The notes beneath the pieces are model-generated. The model saw only the letters and a list, made by a program, of their open reading frames with translations, ran no database searches and was not told where the DNA came from. A stretch of DNA of 64,000 nt, from the NCBI GenBank assembly GCA_030549205.1, contig JAUKTV010000001.1, forward strand, positions 4,898,001 through 4,962,000, written 5' to 3'. Each line of letters opens with the position of its first letter. The first letter of the stretch is position 1. Of the stretch, positions 1 to 9,452 are shown piece by piece. Source of the DNA: Apiosordaria backusii (Eukaryota; Ascomycota; Sordariomycetes; Sordariales; Lasiosphaeriaceae). Made by a program: the position numbers and the translations under genes.

Positions 1-952
1 GAACCAAAGATGTCTTTCCGGCTCCTGAAAGACCATGAAGCAAGATGGGGCCTGGCTGCTGCAAAAGCCTGCTGAGATTCTCGAGGTTTTCCACTGTCGT
101 CGAAGTGAGGGCGAGGGTACTGGGCGTGCTCACAGGACCGAGGGGCCGTGGTAAGACGGTCTTGCCATATGTGACAACAAGAGGAGTTAGATTTTGAACT
201 GTTGGAGTAGATTCAATCGGCTGCTGCTGCTGTTCTGTCTGGATACTACTGCGAAGGCGCTGGACCTCTTGGCTTCTAGCATCCTCATACAGGCTCAGAA
301 ACGAATAATCCGCCCTTCTCCCGTCCAAATCCGCAATTAAGCTGGTATCCTTGGCGACATACTTGCTCAAGAGAGCCTCCAGTTTCTGGTCGGAGGCATC
401 GTGAAGCTGGCAAAAGATCCTGATGGCGAGACATCTCACTGCAGGGTTTGCATGGCTGGTGAACAGAGACTGAAGTTGTGAAGGGCTCGAGAGAGGTGAA
501 TATGTTCTCTTATCAAAGTTATTGAGTCTCCACAAGGCGAGGAGAATAACTGGTAAATCGGCATCGTTAAAAGATGTCAAGTCAAGGTGATCGAATATTT
601 GTTGCCCTGTTCTCACGCCTCCAGCTCCTCCGCCTTGGATATGGAATGTGAGAAACATAGACAGGGCCGGCGCAAACGGCAAAACCCTGGCAAACGCCGC
701 AAATACTTTTACGTCGAGCTTTGGATGCGACAAAACCCATCTGGCGCAGATATCGGCAAAACAGGTGTCGAAGTGGGCGAATATCCTGTCTGTCGCAGGG
801 GCAATGAGAGCGGCCTTCGCGATGGCCTCTAAAAGATGGCTTGAGTGAGTGTGATCCTGGATGATAAGGACCAGTTCCCGTGGCAGGAATTGCAGAGTAG
901 CCGCGTCTCTGAGCAGAGACTGTCTCTGCAGGCTCACGTCGATAGTGGCCAT
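1..952 (-). CDS. MDN1: Midasin (AAA+ ribosome-assembly ATPase), N-terminal part
   Basis: This is the N-terminal 317 residues of a large protein that runs off the left edge; the frame is open from the ATG at 952-950 to base 1 with no intron. The visible part is a helical N-terminal region followed, near residues 295-317, by a Walker A/P-loop (PILLHGLSGAGKTSL), which is the start of the first AAA+ module. Midasin/Rea1 is a six-AAA dynein-like ATPase of nearly 5000 residues that uses its MIDAS domain to pull assembly factors (Ytm1, Rsa4) off pre-60S ribosomal particles in the nucleolus and nucleoplasm. The assignment rests on this N-terminal organisation and the P-loop position; the other AAA modules and the MIDAS domain lie outside the window. 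It is divergent from the bL12m gene. Another dynein-related AAA protein is possible but less likely. Confidence 0.8.
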   Translation of the reverse strand, partial: MATIDVSLQRQSLLRDAATLQFLPRELVLIIQDHTHSSHLLEAIAKAALIAPATDRIFAHFDTCFADICARWVLSHPKLDVKVFAAFARVLPFAPALSMFLTFHIQGGGAGGVRTGQQIFDHLDLTSFNDADLPVILLALWRLNNFDKRTYSPLSSPSQLQSLFTSHANPAVRCLAIRIFCQLHDASDQKLEALLSKYVAKDTSLIADLDGRRADYSFLSLYEDARSQEVQRLRSSIQTEQQQQPIESTPTVQNLTPLVVTYGKTVLPRPLGPVSTPSTLALTSTTVENLENLSRLLQQPGPILLHGLSGAGKTSLV

Positions 953-1519
953 GTTCGAAAACGGTCGAAATGGCGTAACCGGTCGGTGTAAGTCATGTAA
1001 TGACTTTTTTGTTATTTAAAAAAGTCGATTTGATATCCCAACTTTTTTTTTTCTTCACCTTCTCCAAATCGCAAAAGGTGGGGCAAGACCAGAATCTCCA
1101 AATTCTCGACCTGCATGAGCGGCCGGCTGCAGCGCCAGTGACTGGGGTGAACCCCACAGGCACCACACCGCTGAAGGCTCGCCTGTCACAGCGCAAACGG
1201 CGCCCTGAGCCCAGCGAGCTCCCAGCGCTGAACCACACCTACCGGATTTATTTTGCTCCAGCGCCTCAACTTAGAATTCAAACTGGTCCAAGCTTTTCCA
1301 TTCAACTTCAATGCCAAGCTCTCCAGACGAACACCCCCTGCCCCCAGGTCCTCAGCCAATCAACCGCCGCCCGCCAGAACTTTTCGAACGACCGGCGAAA
1401 AAATCTCCGGGATTCACGACGACGAAGACGGAAGACAGCCGGTAGCAACAAGCTCACCTCTCACCTCACCCCACTCCGCCCGTCCTCTCCAACAGGATCA
1501 CACATTAATACAAACAAAA
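953..1519. promoter_or_regulatory. Divergent intergenic region, midasin / bL12m
   Basis: This 567-bp spacer separates two divergent start codons and must hold both promoters and 5' leaders. It has a T-rich stretch (about 1038-1055) next to the midasin side and a pyrimidine-rich, CA-rich leader just before the bL12m ATG. I see no coding sequence in it. Confidence 0.6.
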
Positions 1520-2191
1520 ATGTCCGTCTCTTGCAGATACGCCGCGCAATGCTGCGCCCGCCAGCTCCGCACCACTGCCAGAACCACCCCCCTCCGTACC
1601 TCCGCCTCAATTGCCCTCCAAAGAAGATACAACTCGACCGAGACCGCCACCAGCCCCAAGATCTCGGCCATTGTCGACCAAATTAGCCAATTGACCCTGT
1701 TGGAGACGGCGGACTTGGTTTCGAGCTTGAAGGTAGGGACTGAAACCTAAGAGGGGCAATATCAAAACACCATACCCAAGAGCTGGGCAAACCTATCACC
1801 GAAAATGGAACGGGGACTACCACTACAAAGACCATGTTGCTGACATGGCCCTCACTCATAGTCCCGCCTCAACATCCCCGACCTCCCCGTCGGTGGTTTC
1901 GCCGCCGCTGCCGCCCCCGCCGCTGCCCCCGCCCCCGCCGAAGAAGCCGACGACGCCGCCCCCGCCCCCGCCGAAAAGACCCTCTTCAGCATCAAGCTCA
2001 TGGCCTTTGACGCCGGCGCCAAGCCCAAGGTCATCAAGGAGGTCAAGAACTTGCTCGGCCTCAGCTTAGTCGACTCCAAGAAGTTTGTCGAGAGCGCGCC
2101 CAAGCTCATGAAGGAATCCGTACCAAAGGACGAGGCCGAGAAGATTGTCGCGACGATGAAGGAGCTTGGCGCTACCGTGGTGATGGAGTAA
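1520..2191 (+). CDS. MRPL12: Mitochondrial large-subunit ribosomal protein bL12m
   Basis: Two exons (1520-1732 and 1862-2191; intron gtaggg...catag) encode 180 residues. The first 35-40 residues are rich in Arg, Ala, Ser and Thr with no acidic residues and end in an R-R-Y-N-S motif typical of a mitochondrial presequence. They are followed by the L7/L12 N-terminal dimerisation helix (KISAIVDQISQLTLLETADL), an Ala/Pro/Glu-rich flexible hinge, and the C-terminal domain that recruits elongation factors (KTLFSIKLMAFDAGAKPKVI then the VKNLLGLSLVDSKKFVE and EAEKIVATMKELGA helices). bL12m forms the mitoribosome stalk that stimulates the GTPases EF-Tu and EF-G. The ATG at 1520 has an A-rich fungal leader. 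The length fits the family and nothing appears broken. Confidence 0.95.
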
Positions 2192-2713
2192 AGCTTTAGA
2201 TATGAAATAAAGGAAAAAGGGGGAGGGAAGGGAAAGGGGGAGTTAGGCCGCTTGAAAATGGTCGAATCTAGAAAAGGGCTGGCTAGAGGACCGATACGAT
2301 ATAAAAAATCAGCCCCGTGGCTTTATTCGCTGCATGTACAAAAAGAGCATGTAACATTACAAACTTGATTATACCAACATCACCTCTATTTTCTTGTGTG
2401 CGGCTGTGATCATGTCGGTCGTCAAGGGAGCTTGGTTGAGGAAGTTCCAAAACCAGACGCTCTGAGCTATTATGCTACTACCGTCTGACCTTTTGGAAAT
2501 CTATATATAAGTGGGATAGGCAGCCAATTAAGATTTGTCTAAGCCTGCTCTTTGATCAAAAAGAATTAACGCCCAACACCCCCTGTCACGGTCTTTCCCC
2601 CTTTCCTAAAACGCCAGACCATCCCATATCTCATCGCTAGTCAGGCTCTGAAGACAGCCGCCCAGAATAATCTTTCAAAGCAATTCCCAAGTTCAAACTT
2701 CTCAAGACGGCTC
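2192..2713. other. Convergent 3' region, bL12m / CTK3
   Basis: A 522-bp spacer between two convergent stop codons, A/T-richer than its flanks, with AATAAA-like motifs (for example near 2203-2212). It should hold both 3' UTRs; I see no gene in it. Confidence 0.55.
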
Positions 2714-3623
2714 TCAAGAATGCCCATTAGACTCCTCCCCCTCCCCATGCCCGCACCTCCCCCTCGTCTCCTCCCTCCACTCCATCCACTCCTCCTCGCA
2801 CATCCTCTCATCATCCTCCCCCAAATCGCTCGTCTCTTCCCATAGCTTCTGCAGCTCCGCCTGCGCGTCCTGACTCACCGCCCAGATATTTTCTCTCTGT
2901 CTCTTATGCCTCTCTCTGTCCTCCTCAATCCGCTGCTCGACTTGTTTCCTATCCAGCTTTGCCGTCTTCTTTCCACTTGTCGAGACTCTAGTCTGGGGGG
3001 GTGGCATATCACTCCCAAAATTATCCTCGTCTTGGTGTTGGCCAGAAGGGGGGGAGGACATCAGAGCCAGGTCCTGAGCAGCTGTGTACCGCTCTTTTAA
3101 TACTTCCTCAATTTGGGAGACGGACTCGGTGTCGAGAAAGGATTTGGATTGGAGGGCTTGGAGGACCTTTACCATCAGGAGGGTTAGTCTGGGCGGGATA
3201 AGAAAGGTGAAGGGGGAGGACTGACTTTTCGGGCTACCTTAACATTGGCAACTCCGGTGCCATCATCGGGAGCAACTGCATCGACAACACGGATAATGTC
3301 CCGCTGCATCATGCCTACGTACTCGACGTGGCCCTCCTTATTGGCCATGTCGAGGAAGTGCTCGATAAAGTACATTATGTTGGCGCGGGTGTTCATGTTA
3401 TTCTGTTTGGGAAGTGTCAGTCTTTCACTGTTCGACTGTATGTATGTGTGTGAGATGAGAGACCGACCTTCTCAAGCTGCTCCAAAATACAACTATGCAA
3501 ATCCTCGCCCATCTCGCGGTACTTGAGCGCATACTGCGCTGCCTTCTGCGCTGACGTGACCGAGGCATTGAGTTGTCTCAACTGGTTGGTGAAGCGCATA
3601 CGCACTTCGAATGGGTCCGCCAT
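2714..3623 (-). CDS. CTK3: CTD kinase (CTDK-I) gamma subunit Ctk3
   Basis: Three exons (3623-3468, 3402-3226, 3166-2714) encode 261 residues. Residues 1-140 form the CTK3 CID-like helical domain (MADPFEVRMRFTNQLRQLNA, then ILEQLEKNNMNTRANIMYFI). The C-terminal third is the conserved Ctk3_C region, a charged helix (KKTAKLDRKQVEQRIEEDRE, then HKRQRENIWAV). With the kinase Ctk1 and cyclin Ctk2 it forms CTDK-I, which phosphorylates Ser2 of the RNA polymerase II C-terminal domain during elongation. The second intron has an ACTAAC branch point close to its 3' site; choosing the acceptor at 3168-3167 gives VARK-VLQAL and removes an apparent in-frame Met. The acidic Glu/Asp tail is normal for the family. 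The gene is divergent from the P5C reductase gene. Confidence 0.9.
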
Positions 3624-4418
3624 TGTGTTATGAGTTCTCGAGTGTTGTCGTTCCTTTGTGTAACTATCGGAAGAGTTTGACTTGATTTATGAGTTTCTTT
3701 TATTTGGCTATCAGACCATTTTGCAGACTTGGAAGCATCAAGCTCGGAAACTTCCCCACCATGACCAGCTCGCCTTTGAGGTTGAGAAGAACAAGGTTGG
3801 TTTTGATGTCTTGGCGCGGTTGACACCACATGTGAAGGTTGACCTTGATGGGCAATTGGTGGTTGGCGGCGACGCCGACGGCGGCGGCCGGAGTCCATAG
3901 CGAATGGCTCGTGCGCTTGTCTCTGGGTTAGTCTTAGTAGACTAGGCTTTTCTTGGTAGGCGGTGAGCGATCAGAGAAGACAAGGATTCTCAGAAAGATT
4001 GTGAAATGGTGGGGTGAGTTTTTGGCCACTTGGAAGCTGGACCCTGAAAATCTGTTGGATTTTGAGAAAATGTTGGTGACACAACGAGGGGTGTGAAAGG
4101 GTGAATTCTGATAGATTTGGTGATGTAGAGTTCGGTGTGATGAAATTGAATCAAAAAAGAACCAGTCAGCTGTTGTCTGCTTCGCCCATAAAATGTGTGC
4201 TATCTATGTTGCTCTTTCCTCCAGTCTACCAAAATTGCCCCTCAAGTCACCGAGTCCCATAAAAGTTGAGTGAGTCTTCAAACGCACTTACACGACTTCT
4301 CCTTCCACACCTCACTCCGAACATCGGCAACCAATTGTGAGAACAGTTCAACTCACCCAACAACATATCACACATCTACATATCCAAAGAAACAAACTCA
4401 ACACTACAAAACAATAAA
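3624..4418. promoter_or_regulatory. Divergent intergenic region, CTK3 / P5C reductase
   Basis: 795 bp between divergent start codons. The right end is a CA-rich leader typical of the P5C reductase side. Short open frames around 3680-3900 exist on both strands but show no family features; I treat the region as promoters plus 5' UTRs. Confidence 0.5.
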
Positions 4419-5461
4419 ATGAGTGCCCCTCAGACCAGTAGCTCCTCCGAGCTCACCATGGCCGTCGTCGGCTGCGGTATGTCCCCCTTCACACCCCGTT
4501 TTAACCCTCCATATCAACTAACAACCCCCCCAGGAACCATGGGCATAGCAATCCTCTCCGGCATCCTCGCCTCCCTCGACGAAAAGGCCACCTCTGCCCC
4601 CCCTCCGGCACCTCCACCCCCCTCTACGAAACCTCCACCACCCGCCTCCCCACCAAATTCATCGCCTGCGTCAAGCGTCCCGAATCCGCCAAAAAGCTCA
4701 AGTCCGCCTTCGCGCCTTACTCCACCCCCGTAACCATCACCCAAAACTCCAACCTCCCCGCCGTCCAAGCCGCCGATGTCATCCTCCTAGGCTGCAAGCC
4801 CTACATGGTCAACGACGTCCTTTCCGAACCCGGCCTTGCCCAGGCCCTCGAGGGTAAACTCCTCATCTCCATCCTCGCCGGTGTCACAGAAACCCAACTC
4901 GAAAAGACACTTGCCACCGCCAACGGCGGGGAGCCAGTCAAGTGCCAAGTTGTCCGTGCCATGCCCAACACTGCGTCCTTGATCAGAGAAAGTATGACTG
5001 TCATCGGGATCTCCAACCCGCCTCTGGAGCCAGAGACGATGGGGTTGGTAACCTGGATTTTTAAGAAAGTCGGTGAGGTGGTTTACCTCCCGCCAAGCAC
5101 AATGGACGTCTGCACTTCCCTCTGCGGCTCTGGTCCAGCTTTTTTCGCGCTGATGCTCGAGGCGGCGATTGACGGGGCGGTGGCGATGGGTTTGCCGAGG
5201 GCGGAGGCGCAGAGGATGGCGGCGCAGACTATGAAGGGCGCCGCGGGGCTGGTGCTGAATGGGGATCACCCTGCTCTTCTCAGAGATAAAGTGAGCACGC
5301 CTGGGGGTTGCACGATTGGGGGGTTGTTGGTCTTGGAGGAGGGGAGGGTGAGGGGGACCGTTGCGAGGGCGGTGAGGGAGGCGACGGTTGTTGCTTCTCA
5401 GCTTGGGCAGGGGGTGCAGGGGGTGAATGGGACGAGGTTTCCTAGTAATACCTTTCAGTAG
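4419..5461 (+). CDS. PRO3: Pyrroline-5-carboxylate reductase (frame broken by one base)
   Basis: This enzyme catalyses the last step of proline synthesis, reducing 1-pyrroline-5-carboxylate with NAD(P)H. Exon 1 is 4419-4476 and exon 2 runs from 4534. The N-terminus is a Rossmann dinucleotide fold (AVVGCGTMGIAILSGILASL). After the break come KFIACVKRPESAKKL, the ADVILLGCKPYMV strand, KLLISILAGVT, VVRAMPNTASLI, and the signature dimer helix CGSGPAFFALMLEA with VSTPGGCTIGGLLVLEEG. The reading frame fails in a C7 run at 4597-4603: one more C gives a continuous protein of 328 residues (AT-SAPPSGTSTPLYETS), the family length. There is no GT-AG pair that could explain the shift as an intron. Everything else is intact, so I read this as a probable base-call error rather than a pseudogene. 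Confidence 0.9.
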
Positions 5462-5771
5462 GTTGGGAAATTGGGTTATTGAGGGGTGGAAATATGTTTG
5501 AGGGATTGAGATTTAACGGCGGCTTAAGGTGGCTTAGGGCGTCGAGGAGGGGAGCGTATAGATTTATAGAATGGATATAGATTTTTTTTTTACGGTTTTG
5601 TAAAAAAGAATATGTTAAGGTTATTATCTTTCGGTTGTTTGCTTTGGATAGACTACCTGCCACCCCAAGACCGACCAAAACGCCATGACGGGAAAGAAAT
5701 GTACATAGATTACAAGAAAAGAAAGGTTCCCGCGCTATTACCAAAGCTTGCTAGCAAACCCCTTTCCCTAA
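5462..5771. other. Convergent 3' region, P5C reductase / HAT1
   Basis: 310 bp between convergent stop codons, T/A-rich with a poly(T) run near 5583-5592. It holds the two 3' UTRs; no gene seen. Confidence 0.55.
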
Positions 5772-7441
5772 TCACTCATCATCACCCTCTTCTGAAACCC
5801 TAGCCTTCTTCCTAGCAGAAGCTACACTCTCCCCATCCTCCCCAATATCCTCCCCACCCTCATCCGTAGCCTTCCTCTTCCCCTTACCATTAGCACTAGC
5901 ACCAGCACTGGCCCCCACCCCATTACTTCCATTCTCCACCTGTTTCTCTTTCTGTTTCTGTGTTTGTTTCTGTGTTTGTTTCTCTTCCTCCCTCCTCCCC
6001 TGCTCCTCCGCCCTAACCAACAACCTCGCATAATCAAACTTCACACTCTTCACCGTCTCCTCCAGCTTCTCCACCCTCTCCTCCAGCTCCAGCTGCCCAA
6101 GCGCGTCCCTATTGTGCCTGTACAGCCTCTTCTTGAGGAGCAGCTTCCAAAGCGCGTATTCCTTCCTCTCCAGCCTTGTCGCGACCTTCTTCTTCCCTTT
6201 CCCTTTTCCTTTACCTTTACCCTCCCCCCCATCACCATCAGTCTCAATCCCCGGCCTCACACTCTCTCCCAACTGAGACATCAACTGCATCTCCAGCACT
6301 CTGTAAAACTGCCTCGAGGTGATTTTCGCTGCTTTCCGCACTTCTTCGGCGGCGGCCTCGTCGATGATGTTGCTGGGTACTGGGCCAGTGGCATGGATAG
6401 GGATGTCAGTGTTGATCTGCAGGGCTTGGAACTCGGGGAGAGTTCGCAAATAGCGGAGGTCGTTGATGTCGCGCATGTCGTCAAAGGCCTCGTTGGGGTC
6501 TTCGACGGTGAGTTCCTTGGTTGGGGGGTGGGAGAGGTACTCGAGGTAGATGGTGTGGTAGAGGCGCGAGCCGAGGGAGAGGTGCTGAAAGGGGGGGATG
6601 ATTAGGAATTGGGAGATACGACTCCGGCAGGGGAGGGTGGAGATGTCGAATGATGAGGCGCCCAAATCGAATTCTTCGTTTATGGGGCCGGTGGTGGTGG
6701 TGGTATTGTCGGAGGGAGGGGGGGTGGTTGGCGGGGTGGGAGGGAGCTGGAGGAAGAAAAACCGGTAGACGGTGGAATAACCCGCGAAAATGTAAACCGA
6801 TTTGGAGGGGTCAGTTGGGGAGGTCTTTTTCTGGTAGAGAAAAAAGACAGTCCAGCGGTCGGCATCGGGGTCATCGACGTTGATCGCGGTGCCGCCTTCG
6901 ATAAAGAGCGGGACGAGGATCTGGATGCGCTTGATGAGCTGCTTGACGGCTGGGTCGGCGAGGGAGCCCTTCCAAACTTCGAAATGACCGGCTTTGGTGG
7001 AGAAGCTGTTGAGGAGGTCGCCGGGGGGTGTCCAGTCGTCGCGGGTGTTGGTGAGGGCGGTTTCAAAGTCGCGGGCTTTTTGGAAGGCGACTTCGGGGAG
7101 GAATTCGGAGAGGACTTCGGGGATGTCGAGGGCTTGGGCGTCGGCTATGGGAGGGAACTTTTTGCTGTATTTGACGGAGAGGTGGGGGCGCATGTCGGTC
7201 GCATTGTAGCGGAGGTTGATTTGGAGGTCTTTGTAGCCAAAGATTTCCTCCTCATCGCCGAAGATTGGGTAAGTGAATTTGGGGTGGAATTTGGACTCTT
7301 TGCCATTGGGGCCTGGGGCGACGAGTGAGATGACAAACGCCTCGTTGGCGGAGGTGGTCCCTGGAGATCAAAAGTGGTTAGTGAATACGTTGTGGTAAGA
7401 AAATCGAGGAGAACAAGCTTACAGGCGTCGTCGTCAGCCAT
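5772..7441 (-). CDS. HAT1: Type B histone acetyltransferase catalytic subunit Hat1
   Basis: Two exons (7441-7423 and 7360-5772) encode 535 residues. HAT1 acetylates newly made histone H4 on Lys5/Lys12 together with Hat2 before chromatin assembly. The sequence shows the HAT1 N-terminal domain (EAFVISLVAPGPNGKESKFH, FTYPIFGDEEEIFGYKDLQI), the GNAT core with SRISQFLIIPPFQ near residues 255-265, and the conserved acidic active-site segment VEDPNEAFDDMRDINDLR. The acetyl-CoA P-loop reads Q-H-L-S-L-G-S where the family usually has Q-x-x-G-x-G/A, so its first Gly is Ser. The C-terminal 100 residues are a long Lys/Glu/Gln-rich low-complexity tail (TQKQTQKQKEKQ) with a likely nuclear signal (KGKRKATDE, ARKKARVSEE). 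The tiny first exon encodes only MADDDA plus one base. It is longer than yeast Hat1 (374 residues) because of the tail and loops. Confidence 0.92.
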
Positions 7442-8135
7442 GATGGTGATGTTGATGGTAGTTATGCTTCGTTTGCAGCTTGTAGCAAATAAAGTTGTGA
7501 GGCTTGAATGCGACTGGGGAAAAAAGGTTGAACGGTGCGACTTGAACTTGGTCGCGACGCGCTCAAAGGTCCAGTCGCGTGTTCCACTTGCGACGGTTTA
7601 ATTGAAAGCTCGGGCCACTTCTGGATTGCTCCCTGTCACTTGCGCTTCACGCTGCTGGGGCACGCGGCGGTGGTGTCTTGTTCTTCTATCTTGATGAGTA
7701 CCACGGATGAAAAGCTGTGAGACGCTGACCGTATCACTCTGGTATTGCTATCCCCTCATCTTCTATCCTACCTCATCCAATGCTCTTCGCATCCTGCGAT
7801 AACCATCACTTCCCGATTGGGACTCGGCCAGGGGTTCTCAGGCGAATTCGTACAACCCTAACCCAATCCAGCCAAGCGTAACGGGCGGCGGGGCCACCTT
7901 TCGCACTTGCGGACAGATCGTCCGCCATTGATCGCTCCAAAGGGTCCAACAAAACAATTCCGATCCCACGTTGCGCTTGTGACGACAGCACCGTCGTCTT
8001 TTTTGTGCACCCGTCTCAAATTGGGTGTTTTTCTGCTTACACTCCGCCCTCATGAGTCGACACAGGGGGTCCTTTTACTCTTCTCCTCCCCCAGTCAAAT
8101 AATAGCTATCCTCAATTTAAGATCCATCTCCAACC
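7442..8135. promoter_or_regulatory. Divergent intergenic region, HAT1 / ZIP transporter
   Basis: 694 bp between divergent start codons, containing both promoters and leaders. I see no further gene, tRNA or strong repeat in it. Confidence 0.5.
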
Positions 8136-9452
8136 ATGAGCGGCCTACTCTTCCTCGTCGTGACCTCAGTAAGTTCATTTGCGCCAGCCCCGCAAAATAC
8201 CACAGCGCTTGGTAAGACAACGGCTAACCATTGTTTTCCTCTCCCACAGGTGGTCATGGCCGTGGCGTACGTTCATCATAACCTTCCTCAAGCCACCTAC
8301 CAATAACTATCACCATCAATATTTCTAACCACCCCGCAACAGCTCCTTCCTAGCCGGCGCCCTCCCCCTCTCCATCTCCCTAACTCAATCCCAACTCCGC
8401 TTCGTCGCCTCCCTCGGTGCCGGCCTCCTAGTAGGCAGCTGCCTCATAGTCATCATCCCCGAAGGCATAGAAGCCATCGCCTCCGCCAGCGACCACGACC
8501 ACAACCCCTCCTCCCCCACCGGAACTTCCGCCGAGAAGGCCCCCCCCTCCAACCGTCGAACCAGCCCCTCACACCGACTCCTCCGAAGAACTCCCCGCCT
8601 TCCACATCGGCCTCTCCCTCGTCCTAGGCTTCGCCCTCATGTTCCTCATCGACCGCCTCCCCCGCCACGCAACCGACCGCCTCCACCCGCAGACTCAATC
8701 CCGGCACGTATCCCTCACCAACCTCGGTCCTAACCCCCTTTCCACCGACGACGATGATAACGACCTCGAATCGGACACCTTTCTGGGGTCTCTGACACCT
8801 TCCCCGAAGCAAACCCGGTCGTTGGCCACGACAATTGGATTGGTGATCCACGCGGCGGCGGATGGGGTTGCAATGGGCGCGTCGGCGACGACGTCGAATG
8901 TGAATGTGGGGTTGATTATCTTTTTTGCGATACTGGTGCATAAAGCCCCAGCGGCGTTTGGGTTGACGAGCACGTTGCTGAAGCAGGGGCTGAGCAAGAG
9001 GGCGGCGAGGGTGCATTTGATGGTGTTTAGTCTGGCGGCGCCGGTGGGGGCGCTGGTGACGTATTTTATGGTGGAGTTGTTGGGGGCCAGAGGATGGATG
9101 GGGAGGGGGGGAGGTGGTGGACGGGGATGTTGCTTTTGTTCAGTGGGGGGACGTTCTTGTAAGTTTGTTACCGTCTGGTACTTTATGGGGGGATGATTTG
9201 CTAATGTTGATGGGTGGGTGGGATAGGTATGTCGCTATGCACGCCATGCAAGAGGAGAACTCGATGATGGGCGGCGGTCACCATGACCACCACCATGCTG
9301 GGTCGTCGTTGTCGTCAGGGGGGAGTTATTCAGAGGTGGGCAACGGGGGGAATAATAGGAGGGGGCAGAAACTGGAGTTGAGGGATACGTTGGGGACGGT
9401 GGTGGGGATGTTGTTGCCGCTGTTGACGAGGTTTGGGCATCATCATCATTAG
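8136..9452 (+). CDS. ZIP-family metal transporter (frame broken twice)
   Basis: Four exons (8136-8168, 8250-8266, 8343-9158, 9227-9452) encode about 363 residues of a ZIP9/Atx2-like zinc or manganese transporter, probably in Golgi or another endomembrane. Visible features: N-terminal membrane segment (MSGLLFLVVTSVVMAVASFL), second segment (RFVASLGAGLLVGSCLIVII), a His-containing loop (DHDHN), the metal-site helix TIGLVIHAAADGVAMGAS, the next helix with HKAPAAFGL, and a late segment WWTGMLLLFSGGTFLYVAMH. The tail is His-rich (GGGHHDHHH, GHHHH). Two single-base breaks need correcting: a C8 run at 8540-8547 that fits with C7, and one missing G between about 9081 and 9117. Both lie in homopolymers, no intron explains them, and they cancel in length. 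The ZIP signature residues are intact, so I read a functional gene with sequence errors. Confidence 0.85.

Noticed and set aside
3578..3900. Small gene upstream of CTK3 on either strand
   Set aside because: Arg/Gln-rich low-complexity translations without family features; the region is better read as a 5' leader.
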